DNA of 64,000 nt from Acidobacteriaceae bacterium. Lineage in GTDB: Bacteria; Acidobacteriota; Terriglobia; Terriglobales; Acidobacteriaceae. How positions within the stretch are numbered: the stretch's first letter is position 1; each line of letters begins with the position of its first letter. The notes beneath the pieces were generated by a model. That model was not told where the DNA came from and searched no databases. It saw only the letters and a program-made list of their open reading frames with translations. Made by a program: the position numbers and the translations under genes. Positions 1 through 9,700 of the stretch are shown here, one piece after another. Location: NCBI GenBank assembly GCA_025462885.1, contig JAOAPN010000002.1, positions 310,001 through 374,000 of the forward strand, in the 5' to 3' direction.

Positions 1-1081
1 CCATCTGAATTTCGTTATCGAAGTGGCCAATGTTGCACACGATCGCCTGGTCCTTCATCAGCTTCATGTGCTCGACCGTGATGATGTCCACGTTGCCCGT
101 GCAGGTCACATAGATATCGCCGCGTCCCAGTGTCTCTTCGAGGGTCGTCACTTCATAGCCTTCGATTGCGGCCTGCAGTGCGTTGATCGGATCGATCTCG
201 GTCACTACCACGCGAGCGCCAAGTCCACGCAGCGAAGCCGCAGAGCCCTTGCCTACATCGCCGAATCCGCAGACCACGGCAACCTTGCCTGCGATCATCA
301 CGTCGGTTGCGCGCTTGATGCCGTCGACCAGCGACTCACGGCAGCCGTACAGGTTGTCGAACTTCGACTTCGTCACCGAGTCGTTGACGTTGATCGCGGG
401 AACCAGCAGGGTGCCCTTCTCGAACATCTTGTACAGGCGGTGAACGCCGGTGGTCGTCTCTTCCGAGACGCCACGCCATTCCTTCGCAACATCCTGCCAG
501 CGGGTCGGATGCTCGGCATGAACCTTCTTCAGCAGGCTCTTGATCACATCCTCTTCGGTCGAGCTGGAGGGCGAATCGATCCACTTGTCGCCCTTCTCCA
601 TCTCAACGCCCTTGTGGATCAACAGGGTCACGTCGCCGCCGTCGTCGATCACCATCTGGGGTCCAAGCAGACCGCCCTTACCGTCCGGGAAGTTCAGGGA
701 CTGGTTCGTGCACCACCAGAACTCCTCGAGCGTCTCGCCCTTCCAGGCAAATACCGGAACGCCGGCAGCGGCAATCGCTGCAGCCGCATGGTCCTGTGTG
801 GAGAAGATATTGCAGCTCGCCCAGCGTACGTTTGCGCCCAGCGCAACCATCGTCTCGATCAGCACGGCTGTCTGGATGGTCATGTGCAGCGATCCGGTGA
901 CGCGAACGCCTGCCAGCGGTTTGCCCGCGGCGTACTTGTTGCGGATGGACATCAAGCCCGGCATCTCCTGCTCGGCGATGTCGATCTCCTTGCGCCCAAA
1001 CTCGGCCAGTCCGATATCGGCAACCTTGTATTCCTTCGCTACTTCAGTCAATGCCGCCGAATCGATCGTCGCTGTTGCCAT
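1..1081 (-). CDS. ahcY: Adenosylhomocysteinase (S-adenosylhomocysteine hydrolase), 3' end outside window
   Basis: Cytosolic NAD-dependent enzyme that splits S-adenosylhomocysteine into adenosine and homocysteine, removing the product of SAM-dependent methylation. About 360 codons are visible from ATG (1081) to the window edge, so the C-terminal part is missing. Family blocks read directly include the substrate region around [20 protein letters not shown], the Rossmann motif [10 protein letters not shown] and GHFDNEIQ at the edge. The start has a GAGGTG Shine-Dalgarno-like sequence just upstream, and the N-terminus begins [11 protein letters not shown]. metK, the SAM synthetase of the same cycle, lies about 4 kb upstream on the same strand, separated by four unrelated genes. 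The 219-bp gap upstream (1082-1300) shows no recognisable SAH or SAM riboswitch. Identification is secure from the conserved blocks. Confidence 0.97.
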   Translation of the reverse strand, partial: MATATIDSAALTEVAKEYKVADIGLAEFGRKEIDIAEQEMPGLMSIRNKYAAGKPLAGVRVTGSLHMTIQTAVLIETMVALGANVRWASCNIFSTQDHAAAAIAAAGVPVFAWKGETLEEFWWCTNQSLNFPDGKGGLLGPQMVIDDGGDVTLLIHKGVEMEKGDKWIDSPSSSTEEDVIKSLLKKVHAEHPTRWQDVAKEWRGVSEETTTGVHRLYKMFEKGTLLVPAINVNDSVTKSKFDNLYGCRESLVDGIKRATDVMIAGKVAVVCGFGDVGKGSAASLRGLGARVVVTEIDPINALQAAIEGYEVTTLEETLGRGDIYVTCTGNVDIITVEHMKLMKDQAIVCNIGHFDNEIQM

Positions 1082-1300
1082 TTCTACACCTCACTTAGAA
1101 TTTCAATCTGTCGCTGTGTTTAGCTCTCCTAGAATATCAGCCGCCTCATCCCCTGTGCCCGAAAATAAGCCATTGGTCAAAAGCCGACCCGCCTTTGTCC
1201 GACGCGTGAAAGCCACCTCGAAAGGGGCGCATCGGTGTACTCGCCGGGAATGGAGGAGGTTAGCTCTATCGAGCGGGAGAATCAGGCTGAGGCGAAGAAG

Positions 1301-2614
1301 CTAAATCCTGACTTTGTCCCGCCGCATCGTCGCCACGATTAATGCCGCCGCCAGTGCCAGCGCGCTGACGCCGTACAAACCGCCAGCATAGCTATGGGTC
1401 GCATCCTTCAATCGGCCGGTGACATACGGGCCAAGAAAGCCGCCGAAGCCGCCGATCATCGTGATCATGGCCACGCCCCCGGCCGCGGCGGCACCCTCGA
1501 TCTTCCGGGTCGTCAGCGCCCAGAAGGGCCCCATGGCGCTCCATAGTCCGATTGCCGAAAGGCAAAAGGCACACAGCGCGACGCCGACACTATGGGCCAG
1601 CGCCGCACCGCAGAATCCCGCCGCAGCCAGCACCATACAGACGGCCAGATGACCCTGCCGCTCGTTCCATTTATCCGAACTCCACCCGACGAACACGGTG
1701 AAGATCGCAGCCAGCAGGTAGGGAATCGTTGAGTAGCGGGCGATCATGCTGGCGTCCGCGCTTCCGCCGCTCGACAGAGCGCTCAGCATCAGCGGCATCC
1801 AGAGGTTCACCACATACACGCCAATCTGGGTGATGATGTAGAACCCTGCCAGCAGCCAGACCGCCGGCAGTTTAAATGCGTCTGCCAGGGAGTGGTGCTC
1901 CTTCGCGCCGTAACGCCTGCGGTCCCGCTCCAACTCGCCTTGCAGCCAAACCTTCTCCGAGGGAGCCAGCCACTCCGCCTGCTGCGGCCCATCCTTCAAT
2001 ACCATCAGCACTGAAATTCCCAGCAAGACGGTCGGGATTCCCTCGGCCACAAAAAGCCACTGCCAGCCGGACAGCCCACCGACTCCGTCGAGCTTCAGGA
2101 GAGCGCTCGAAAGGGGACCGCCCACCACGCCGGCCAGCGAAGTCGCCGTCATGAATTTTGCTACCGCCCGAGCCCGCTCATGCGAAGGAAACCAGAAGGT
2201 GAGGTAAAGCAGCATGCCAGGCACAAAGCCGGCCTCCCCGACGCCCAGCAGAAATCGCATGACATAAAAAGAGTTCGGAGAACTGACGAACATCATGCAG
2301 GCCGCGATAATCCCCCACGAGATCATGATGCGAGCGATCCAGACCCGCGTCCCAACTACCCGCAACATCAGGCTCGAAGGCAGATCGAACAGCGCATAGC
2401 CCAGAAAGAACATGCCCGCGCCGGTGCCGTAGACCGTATCGCTGAAGTGCAACTGCCGCTTCATATCCATCGCAGCAAAGCCCACATTCACCCTATCCAG
2501 ATACGCCACGATGTAGAGCAGAAAGAGGTAAGGAATAAGCCGCCGCGTGATGCGCCGATATAAAGCTTTCTCGGCCTTTGCATCCACTACCTCTGGAACG
2601 ATGACCTCGCTCAT
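1301..2614 (-). CDS. MFS transporter, anion:cation symporter (ACS) family
   Basis: Inner-membrane permease of 437 residues with about 12 hydrophobic segments in two halves joined by a hydrophilic loop near the middle. The first helix region carries the signature LDRVNVGFAAMDM, typical of the ACS family, which takes up organic anions such as sugar acids, tartrate or phthalate with protons. The length is normal for the family. The start ATG overlaps the stop of the upstream 105-residue membrane protein gene by four bases (ATGA), so the two are probably translationally coupled. The substrate cannot be told from the sequence, and neighbouring ada and transglutaminase genes give no metabolic hint. 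The family call is strong; any substrate would be a guess. Confidence 0.9.
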   Translation of the reverse strand: MSEVIVPEVVDAKAEKALYRRITRRLIPYLFLLYIVAYLDRVNVGFAAMDMKRQLHFSDTVYGTGAGMFFLGYALFDLPSSLMLRVVGTRVWIARIMISWGIIAACMMFVSSPNSFYVMRFLLGVGEAGFVPGMLLYLTFWFPSHERARAVAKFMTATSLAGVVGGPLSSALLKLDGVGGLSGWQWLFVAEGIPTVLLGISVLMVLKDGPQQAEWLAPSEKVWLQGELERDRRRYGAKEHHSLADAFKLPAVWLLAGFYIITQIGVYVVNLWMPLMLSALSSGGSADASMIARYSTIPYLLAAIFTVFVGWSSDKWNERQGHLAVCMVLAAAGFCGAALAHSVGVALCAFCLSAIGLWSAMGPFWALTTRKIEGAAAAGGVAMITMIGGFGGFLGPYVTGRLKDATHSYAGGLYGVSALALAAALIVATMRRDKVRI

Positions 2615-2928
2615 CCTTTTAACTCGCTGGGCAACTCGCTCGCGAGCAGCGCAGCGCGTACCTTATCGTCCTTCCGGGCTTTCATCCCTGCGAGCACCAG
2701 CACCATAAAGAGTCCAGCAAATCCCAACGCGATTCCGAGGACGGAGACGACTCCCAAAACTGTAACCCAAAGCGGAGTAGTCGTCTGCGTAAAGTAGACG
2801 AATCCGGAGACCACGGTGGCTACGAACAGCGTCAGCGAACCCAGCAACACCACGACGCTGGCGATCAGCCAACCCTTTATTCCATCCGCAAGAGCCTTGC
2901 CTGTCGCCACGCTATCGCCTCTCCGCAT
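2611..2928 (-). CDS. Small two-helix membrane protein of unknown function
   Basis: A 105-residue protein with two long hydrophobic segments (about residues 19-46 and 53-80), a short connecting stretch with Thr/Pro residues, and a charged C-terminal tail (MKARKDDK...). It overlaps the 3' end of ada by 17 bases and the start of the MFS gene by four bases, which places it inside a tightly packed transcription unit. I do not recognise the family. Tight coupling to the transporter suggests, but does not show, a role linked to it, for example as an accessory subunit. The start is uncertain; a slightly downstream start would shorten only the polar N-terminus. Confidence 0.7.
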   Translation of the reverse strand: MRRGDSVATGKALADGIKGWLIASVVVLLGSLTLFVATVVSGFVYFTQTTTPLWVTVLGVVSVLGIALGFAGLFMVLVLAGMKARKDDKVRAALLASELPSELKG

Positions 2929-4150
2929 CCAGGAGCTTGCGCTTTCGCTCCACGCCCCAACGATACCCTGTCAGGGTGCCGTCCTTCCCAATGACGCGAT
3001 GGCACGGCACCACAACCGCCACTGGATTGGCACCAATCGCCGCTCCGACCGCACGCGCGGACTTGGGAACCCCAAGCTCCAAAGCCAGATCGCCGTAGGT
3101 GCGGGTCTCGCCGCGCGGAATCTGCTGCAGGGCTTTCCACACCCGTTGCTGGAAGGCAGTCGCCCGCACATCCAGCGGAAACTTGGCCGCCAGCGGGCTC
3201 TCGCTTAACTGACTCACCACGAAGGCAACGCCCTCAGCGAGCCAGCCAGTATTGCCCTTGGCCGAAACGAGTTGCGCCTTATTGAACCTTTCTCGCAGAT
3301 CCGCTACGAGTTCGGCATTATCTTTACCAAAAGCAATCGAGCAGATGCCAACGTCGGTCGTCGCAACCAGCATCCGTCCCAGCGGACTCGCCGCGATCGT
3401 ATAGCGGATCAGCAGTCCGGCTCCGCCTTCGCGCATGACGCGCGGAGTCATGCCGAGCGAAGCGCCGCTCTTCTCGTACAGTCGGCTGCTGGAGCCAAAG
3501 CCCGACTCGTAGATCGCGTCGGTGATACGTGGAGTAGCCTGCTTCTTGAGCACAGCTTTTTTGGCAGGTCTAGCCACAGGCACGGTGCCATTTTGAGTCG
3601 TCTCGCTGGCCTCGATCGGTCGATTCGGCACGTTGGTCTTCGGGACCCGCACGTTCTCTTTGAAGCGTTCCAGCCGCTGCGCTTTGGCGAACTCGCCCGG
3701 GCTCACACCGAGCACGCGCTTGAAGCCACGCAGGATGGTCAGTCGTCCAACCCCGGTCGCCTTGGCGACGTCGGCAAGGCGCGTCCGCTGATCGGCATGG
3801 GTCGTCAGGTAGTTGGTTACAGCAGCGATGGCGCCTGCTTGCGGATCAGCCTTGGGAACGACGCGATCCGGCTCGCAGCGCATGCAGGCGCGGAAGCCCG
3901 CAGCCTCTGCCGCCGCTGCAGTTGGGTAAAAGCTGACCTGCTTGCGTGCGGGCCGGCGGCTTGGGCAGCTCGGCTTGCAGTAGATCCTGGTGGATTTAAC
4001 GGCGTAGAAGAACTGGCCGTCGGCGCTGAGATCGCGCTCCAGAACCTGCTGCCATTGCCGGCCGGGAAAGAAGGAGGGAACTGCCGCTTTGGAAGGGGTC
4101 ATGGTCATTGTGGGGAACTGGATTGTGGGAAGTGCAGTCTGAGTGTCCAT
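2912..4150 (-). CDS. ada: Ada: bifunctional methylphosphotriester / O6-methylguanine-DNA methyltransferase and transcriptional activator
   Basis: DNA-alkylation repair and sensor protein, 412 residues from the preferred ATG at 4150 (an upstream in-frame start would add a non-conserved 18 residues). The order of domains is: N-terminal zinc domain with four cysteines C58, C62, C89, C92 (C58 is expected to be the methyl-phosphotriester acceptor); AraC-type helix-turn-helix region (about 105-235); and C-terminal O6-alkylguanine methyltransferase with PCHRV, active cysteine about C383. The AraC-like domain is split by an unusual insertion of about 35-40 residues rich in Pro, Ala, Lys and Thr between the first and second HTH (near residues 160-200); E. 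coli Ada has only a short linker here. The gene lies between the transglutaminase gene upstream and the overlapping small membrane protein gene. Methylated Ada normally activates its own gene, so autoregulation is expected but no Ada box was identified. Confidence 0.93.
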   Translation of the reverse strand: MDTQTALPTIQFPTMTMTPSKAAVPSFFPGRQWQQVLERDLSADGQFFYAVKSTRIYCKPSCPSRRPARKQVSFYPTAAAAEAAGFRACMRCEPDRVVPKADPQAGAIAAVTNYLTTHADQRTRLADVAKATGVGRLTILRGFKRVLGVSPGEFAKAQRLERFKENVRVPKTNVPNRPIEASETTQNGTVPVARPAKKAVLKKQATPRITDAIYESGFGSSSRLYEKSGASLGMTPRVMREGGAGLLIRYTIAASPLGRMLVATTDVGICSIAFGKDNAELVADLRERFNKAQLVSAKGNTGWLAEGVAFVVSQLSESPLAAKFPLDVRATAFQQRVWKALQQIPRGETRTYGDLALELGVPKSARAVGAAIGANPVAVVVPCHRVIGKDGTLTGYRWGVERKRKLLDAERR

Positions 4151-4269
4151 AACCAGTATCTTCCTACGCGCGCCTGCGCGCCACACTCCGCTTTGTGCAG
4201 GCAAACTGGAGCGCGCGTCGCCGCCAGGTTTGTCCTGGTCGGCGCTGGCTTTCTTCTATGGTCTGGCAA

Positions 4270-5169
4270 CTATGTCTGCTGCGCGGTCGGCACCCAACGC
4301 ACATTGCGAACGCCGCCGCCAACCAGCGGAACAGTATTGCCCTGTGCGTCCACCTCGTAGCTTTCGACGTAGAAGTTAGTCACGTCGGCCACGCCGAAGC
4401 TGGTGGTAATGGCTACGTCGGTCGCATCGCGTCCGGTCGCCATCAGAACCCGCCCGATGCGCGGATCATTGTGCCGGGCATCCATGGTCCACCAGCGGCC
4501 ATCGAGGAAGACCTGATACCACGCACTAAAGTCGCCCGCGCCGCTGTAGGGTATGCGGATGTCGCCCAGGTAGCCGGTGACGTAGCGCGCGGGAATGTTC
4601 ATCGCACGGGTCATCGTAATCGCCAGATGCTGAAAGTCGCGGCAGACGCCGACGCGCTCGGTGAAGACATCGAGTGCCGTCTTGGTCGGACGCGCCGTCT
4701 TGTAGTCGAAGCGGACGTGGTTGTGTACCCAATCGCGAATCCACACGGCCCGCGCCCAGCCGGGTGTCGTATGGCCGAACATATCGCCCGCGACCTGCGA
4801 CATCTGATCGACCTGGCAGTAGCGGCTCGCCAGCAAAAACTGAAGTACCTCCGACGGCAGTTCCTCGACAGGATGCTGCTTCGCCTCGGTGCAAATGACG
4901 TCGAACTGCTCGTCGTTCTCGATCAGGCTGCGTCCGCTTACGCGGATTGCGCCCTGCGGAGCGACAAAACGCGAACAGCGATTGCCAAAGCTGTCGATAT
5001 ACTCCTCTGCCACAATCGTCGTGGCGGAGTCTCGATCGATGTGCTCGATCTTCAGCTCCTCCGGCGCACGAACCAGGGGATCGAGCGAGGGATGGAGACG
5101 CAGCATGGCCACGATCGGCAAGGTCTGCGGAAGGTGGAACTGGATGTCAAATTCGGAACGTATCAGCAT
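4270..5169 (-). CDS. Transglutaminase-like cysteine protease-fold protein
   Basis: A 299-residue cytosolic-looking protein (no signal peptide) of the bacterial transglutaminase-like superfamily. The core has the catalytic cysteine in GVCRDF (C176), a segment around FSAWYQVF (S215 where the classical family has His), and the Asp in WTMDARHN (D230), followed by the PRIGRVLMATGRDATDV block that is characteristic of one bacterial subfamily. An N-terminal beta-rich region (residues 1-110) precedes the core. Start ATG 5169 is chosen because GAGGA sits seven bases upstream; an in-frame ATG at 5187 has no good ribosome site. The substrate is unknown; relatives are annotated as putative proteases or amidases, often near peptide-ligase genes that are not seen here. 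Confidence 0.85.
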   Translation of the reverse strand: MLIRSEFDIQFHLPQTLPIVAMLRLHPSLDPLVRAPEELKIEHIDRDSATTIVAEEYIDSFGNRCSRFVAPQGAIRVSGRSLIENDEQFDVICTEAKQHPVEELPSEVLQFLLASRYCQVDQMSQVAGDMFGHTTPGWARAVWIRDWVHNHVRFDYKTARPTKTALDVFTERVGVCRDFQHLAITMTRAMNIPARYVTGYLGDIRIPYSGAGDFSAWYQVFLDGRWWTMDARHNDPRIGRVLMATGRDATDVAITTSFGVADVTNFYVESYEVDAQGNTVPLVGGGVRNVRWVPTAQQT

Positions 5170-5300
5170 GAATGTCCTCGGCCTCATGATTGAAGCGGGT
5201 ATGCGCTTTCTGAGGCGCTCTTAAAAGTCGTCCTCAGTAGGATGCAGTATTTGCTGGAAAAGCCCCTGAACCGTGAGTGTAACCGCAAATTCGCATCGGA

Positions 5301-5332
5301 CAAAACAAAAGGGCGAGCCATGCGGCTCGCCC
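5301..5332 (-). terminator. Rho-independent terminator of metK
   Basis: A perfect 9-bp stem (5311-5319 with 5324-5332, gggcgagcc / ggctcgccc, loop atgc) lies 35 bases after the metK stop. Read on the minus strand it is followed by a T-rich run (complement of 5301-5310). Confidence 0.85.
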
Positions 5333-5366
5333 TTGCTGTGGATACTGATTTTGAAGCGGTTGAAGG

Positions 5367-6539
5367 TTACTTTGCTGCCAGCGTACCGACGCCAGCCTGC
5401 TCCGCCAGAGCGGCAGCCTTGTCGGTTGCCTCCCAGGTGAAGCCCTCGCCCGTGCGGCCGAAGTGACCGTAGGCCGCGGTCGCCTTGAAGATCGGCCGAC
5501 GCAGGTTGAGGCTATCGATGATGCCCTTCGGAGTCAGCGAGAAGTTCTTGCGAACGAGATCCTCAAGCACGGACTCGTCTACCTTCCCGGTGCCAAAGGT
5601 CTCAACCAGCACGCTTACCGGCTCGGCCACGCCGATTGCATAGGCCAACTGAACCTCGCAACGGTCCGCGAGACCGGCAGCGACGATGTTCTTCGCTACG
5701 TAGCGCGCCATGTAAGCAGCGGAACGGTCTACCTTGGTCGCGTCCTTGCCGCTGAAGGCTCCGCCGCCATGACGGCCCATGCCGCCGTAGGTGTCGACGA
5801 TGATCTTGCGTCCGGTCAGGCCGGTGTCGCCCATCGGTCCGCCAACAACGAAACGGCCGGTCGGGTTGATGTGGTACTTGGTATCGGCATCGAGCAGGGC
5901 AGCCGGAATGACAGCCTGGATGACGTTCTTCAGAATGTCGCCACGGAGCTGGTCGTTGCCGACCTCCTCCGCATGCTGGGTGGAGATAACGACTGCATCG
6001 ACGCGCACCGGCTGGTTTTCGGAGTTGTACTCCACCGTCACCTGGCTCTTGCCGTCGGGACGCAGGTAGGGCATCAGGCCGTTCTTGCGAACTTCGCTCA
6101 GCTTCTGGGCCAGGCGGTGCGCGAGCGAGATCGGAGTCGGCATCAGCTCCGGCGTCTCGTTGGTCGCGTAACCGAACATCATGCCCTGGTCGCCGGCGCC
6201 GCCGGTGTCCACGCCCATCGCAATGTCGGGGCTCTGCCGGTTGATCGTCGAGATCACCGCGCAGGTATTCGAGTCGAAGCCCTTCAGGGCATCGTCGTAA
6301 CCGATCTCTTTGACCGTGTTCCGCACCAGGCTCTGGAAGTCGACATAAGCCTTGGTCGTAATTTCGCCGGCGATCACCACGAGACCGGTGCAGGTCAAGG
6401 TCTCACACGCTACACGGCTGTAGGGATCCTGCTCCAGGCAGGCGTCGAGGATCGCATCGGAGACCTGGTCGGCAATCTTATCGGGATGTCCTTCGGTGAC
6501 AGACTCACTGGTAAATAGAAAACGGTCGCGTTTTGCCAA
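5367..6539 (-). CDS. metK: S-adenosylmethionine synthetase
   Basis: Makes SAM from methionine and ATP in the cytosol, the methyl donor whose spent form is recycled by AhcY at the left end of this window. The 390-residue product has the usual family length and blocks: [13 protein letters not shown] at the N-terminus, the DQGMMFGYA nucleotide segment, [21 protein letters not shown], and [10 protein letters not shown] place the start at TTG 6539: AAGGAG lies five bases upstream and the protein then begins [13 protein letters not shown] as in relatives. In-frame starts further upstream lack a ribosome site and would run through the leader. A good promoter is visible at 6612-6640 and a hairpin terminator follows the gene, so metK is probably a single-gene transcript. 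Confidence 0.97.
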   Translation of the reverse strand: MAKRDRFLFTSESVTEGHPDKIADQVSDAILDACLEQDPYSRVACETLTCTGLVVIAGEITTKAYVDFQSLVRNTVKEIGYDDALKGFDSNTCAVISTINRQSPDIAMGVDTGGAGDQGMMFGYATNETPELMPTPISLAHRLAQKLSEVRKNGLMPYLRPDGKSQVTVEYNSENQPVRVDAVVISTQHAEEVGNDQLRGDILKNVIQAVIPAALLDADTKYHINPTGRFVVGGPMGDTGLTGRKIIVDTYGGMGRHGGGAFSGKDATKVDRSAAYMARYVAKNIVAAGLADRCEVQLAYAIGVAEPVSVLVETFGTGKVDESVLEDLVRKNFSLTPKGIIDSLNLRRPIFKATAAYGHFGRTGEGFTWEATDKAAALAEQAGVGTLAAK

Positions 6540-6611
6540 AACAACTCCTTGTAGGTGCACAGATCCAGATCCATTTCCGGACACTTAGCCCGGCCGATCT
6601 GCAACCCTTTT

Positions 6612-6640
6612 ATTCTACCCGCCACCTAACCCTGCGGCAA
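6612..6640 (-). promoter_or_regulatory. Sigma-70-type promoter of metK
   Basis: On the minus strand TTGCCG (6640-6635) and TAGAAT (6617-6612) are separated by exactly 17 bases, giving a transcript start near 6605 and a leader of about 65 nt. The leader shows no obvious SAM-riboswitch architecture. Confidence 0.65.
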
Positions 6641-6706
6641 AGTCCGTCAGCCGTCGGCGATCTACCGTCCGCAAAACGCGAAATCCGGCATTGAACGGGA
6701 TTTTGT

Positions 6707-6743
6707 TGAAAAGAAAGACGGCGTTAGCTGGGCTGACGCCGTC
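6707..6743 (-). terminator. Terminator of the TonB-dependent receptor gene
   Basis: Stem of about 12 bp (gacggcgttagc 6717-6728 with gctgacgccgtc 6732-6743, one G-T pair), just after the receptor stop. On the minus strand it is followed by a T-rich stretch (complement of 6707-6716). Confidence 0.8.
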
Positions 6744-6762
6744 CAAGGTGAGGTGCGGACAA

Positions 6763-9700
6763 TTAGAAGTTAAGCTTTCCACCGACCTGCAGAATGCGTG
6801 GATCGCGGGTGGAAGTTACCTGTCCAAACGAACTGGCTGTGGTTGCCGTCGTTCCGACGCCCTGCCAGTTGGTGTGGTTGACGGCGTTGAAGGCCTCGCC
6901 GCGCAGTTGGAAGACCAGGTTCTCGTAGATCTTGAAGTTGCGGAAAAGGCCAACATCAAGCCGATTGAATCCCGGGCCTTCGATCACACCGCGCTTTTCA
7001 TTTCCGACGCGGTAGCTGGTGATCGGAGGAGCGACAAACGAGGTGCGGTTGAACCAATTCAGGCGGGTATGAACCTGGAACTGACCATTGCCCGAGTTGG
7101 GGTTGCTGACCATATCAGGCCGCAGACCCTGTGCGCTCGGCCCAAGGATACCCAGGCCGGCAGCATCCGTTGCCACACCACCATTCGCCGGGCCGGTGGC
7201 GTTGGCCTGGGTTCCGTAGAACACGGTTCCCCCACCCGACATTGTGACGGTGAGTGGAAGCCCGGAGTTGAGGGCATAGATTCCCGATACCTCCCAGCCA
7301 CCGACAACACGCCCTACCAGGCCCTTCTGATCGCGGTACCAGGGAAGTTCCCAGACACCGTTGAGCGTCAGGATATTGGTACGGTCATACGAACTGCGGC
7401 CGTACTCCTGGGCGATGTTGTAGAGGTTCTGCGGAGCTGAACCGTCGGCCTGTGCATTCGTCAGCGCACGGCTCCAGGTGTAGTTGGCATCGATGTAGCT
7501 CTTGCCGCTGAACTTCTTTTGCACCGATACCTGGAGGCTGTTGTAGTTCGAGTTGAATATGTTTTGCGTTGCGTTGATCGAGGTGTAGCCACGGTACGGA
7601 CGAATCTGGCTCAGAGGCCGCTCCGTAGTCTGGTTGGTGAACCCGGCGGTCGGCGCTGCGATTCCGCTGGAGAGAAATGCGCCCGGTCGAAGCTGATTCA
7701 GATCCAGCTTGCCCAGGAGATGAGTGCCACGATCTCCAAAGTACCCCACATCCAACAGCAGGCTGGAGGTAATCTGCTGCTGCAGATCCAGCGAGAACTG
7801 CTGCGAGTACGGGGTGTGATAGTTCACCGGAGACGCGACCAGAGTAGGAGCCGCCTGGAAGGCTGCTGCCCCGGTCGCAGGATTATCCAGAGTCGCGGTA
7901 GAGAAGCTGGCGATGTTCACATACGGGATGTTGCCGAAGATGTTGCTCTCGTACGGATTTACGGAGGATTCGTCGTAAGCCATGCCATAGCCACCGCGGA
8001 GTGAGGTCCTGCTATCTCCAAATACGTCGAGGGCGAAGCCGAAGCGTGGAGCAAAGTTCTTTTTATCGGTACTCGCGATCTGATTCCCGAAGGGGGAGGC
8101 GTGTCCATTGCTGCCCGGAGTCGCAAGAATCATTCCGTTCAGGTAATCGGAACTCGGATTCGGAAGGCCGGTGTTGAGTCCATTTGCATTGGCACAGGGA
8201 GCTGTGCGGCACACTGCGCCGTTGCTATCGACGGTCGGAGCGTTCGCCGCAACATACGCAGCCGGACTGAAGTTGCTTAGCTGGTTGTTCGCATCGTACG
8301 GCTGCCCGAAGTAGCTGTAACGAACGCCCAGATTCAACGTGAGCCGTCGCATTACCTTCCAGTCGTCCTGCAGGTAGGCCTCGTACAGGTTCTCCATTAT
8401 GTTTGGAGTGGCTGCAATTGAGCCCTGTGTAAACCCGTTATTTGCATTCCCAATCAGAAAATTGCCAAAAGCCGAATCGAACGGGCTCGGTGCAATTCCA
8501 CCCGCTGCTGTCTGCTGTGCTGCTGTTGGCGTGGCGGCTACCGTTACGCCAAAACTTCCCTGTGGAAAGGGCGAGGCGTTGCCGGTCACATTTTCAGTCT
8601 TCTGATAGTGGTTGAAGGTAATTCCGGCCTTGATGGTGTGAGTATGGATCGTCTTTGTAATATCCCCGAACACATTGTGGTTGCGGTTGAAGTCGTTGTA
8701 GATTCCAGCGCTCGACACTCCGGTGGCATTTGTAATCGCCAGGCTCGGAATAATTCCGAGCCGCGTTCCTGCGTAGGGCAGATTTGGCTTGATGTCGGGC
8801 GAGTTTGCGCTTGCTACCAATCCGGTCGGAACGCTGATCACTGCGCCTGAAGAATAGGCATAGCCGGCGTCGATCAGAAGTGTAGGCGTGAAGATATACG
8901 TCAGGTGACCGAGATGCTGTGTGCCAGGCGCACTGGTGTTTGTATTCTGTGCTCCGGGCAGTCCGGCCCCGACAAAAAGTCCGCCAGCTTCCTGGGAGGG
9001 AAGGCTGTCATGCAGATAGCGGTAGAAGACGTTCATCTTGCTGCCGATTGCCTGGTCGATACGTACAAACTCTTGCGTGTCGTTGAAGATATTCCGCTGA
9101 TTGTAGATATAGGTATGCGGATCGAGCCCCGCTGCCAGGTCGGCTGCGCTGGGAGGCAACGGCGTGTTCCCGTAGATGTCCTTGAGGTACTGTTGCGCGA
9201 GCGGAGAGATCGTGGCGATCTTGGTGGTGTATCGGGTGCAGGTGCCCGTCCCTGAGAAAGCAGCACACACCGCCGCTGGTCCGGTGGCTCCTGTGTAACT
9301 GCCGTTTGCTGCGGTCAGATAACTGTTCGTGAAGTCGCCGGCCCTCTCCGAGGCTGTCGGTACGAGGACGGTGGTGGTGGAATAGTTCACCACACGCCGG
9401 AACTCCTGGGAGAAGAAGAAGAACGTCTTATCCCGGCCGTCATAAATGTGCGGAATTCTCACCGGTCCGCCGATAGCGTAGCCGAAATCGTTGTAGCGCA
9501 GGGTCGGTCTAGCGACCACGGAAGTCAGTTTGTTGAAGTAATTATTTGCATTAAAGACGTCGTTCCGGAAGAACTCGTATGCGGTGCCGTGAAAGTCGTT
9601 CGTGCCGGAACGCGTCACCACGTTTACCTGGCCGCTTGCGCTACGGCCGAACTCCGCCGTGTACGTTCCGCGCAGAGTCTTGAATTCAGCGATCGCGTCC

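Noticed and set aside
23..1123. Plus-strand open frame of 366 codons opposite ahcY
   Set aside because: The minus strand encodes unmistakable adenosylhomocysteinase blocks; the plus frame has none.
1082..1300. Possible SAH riboswitch ahead of ahcY
   Set aside because: I looked for the conserved core and paired regions and did not find them in the leader. A covariance-model search would settle it.
6540..6605. Possible SAM riboswitch in the metK leader
   Set aside because: The leader is only about 65 nt after the predicted start and shows no SAM-I or SAM-II-like arrangement.
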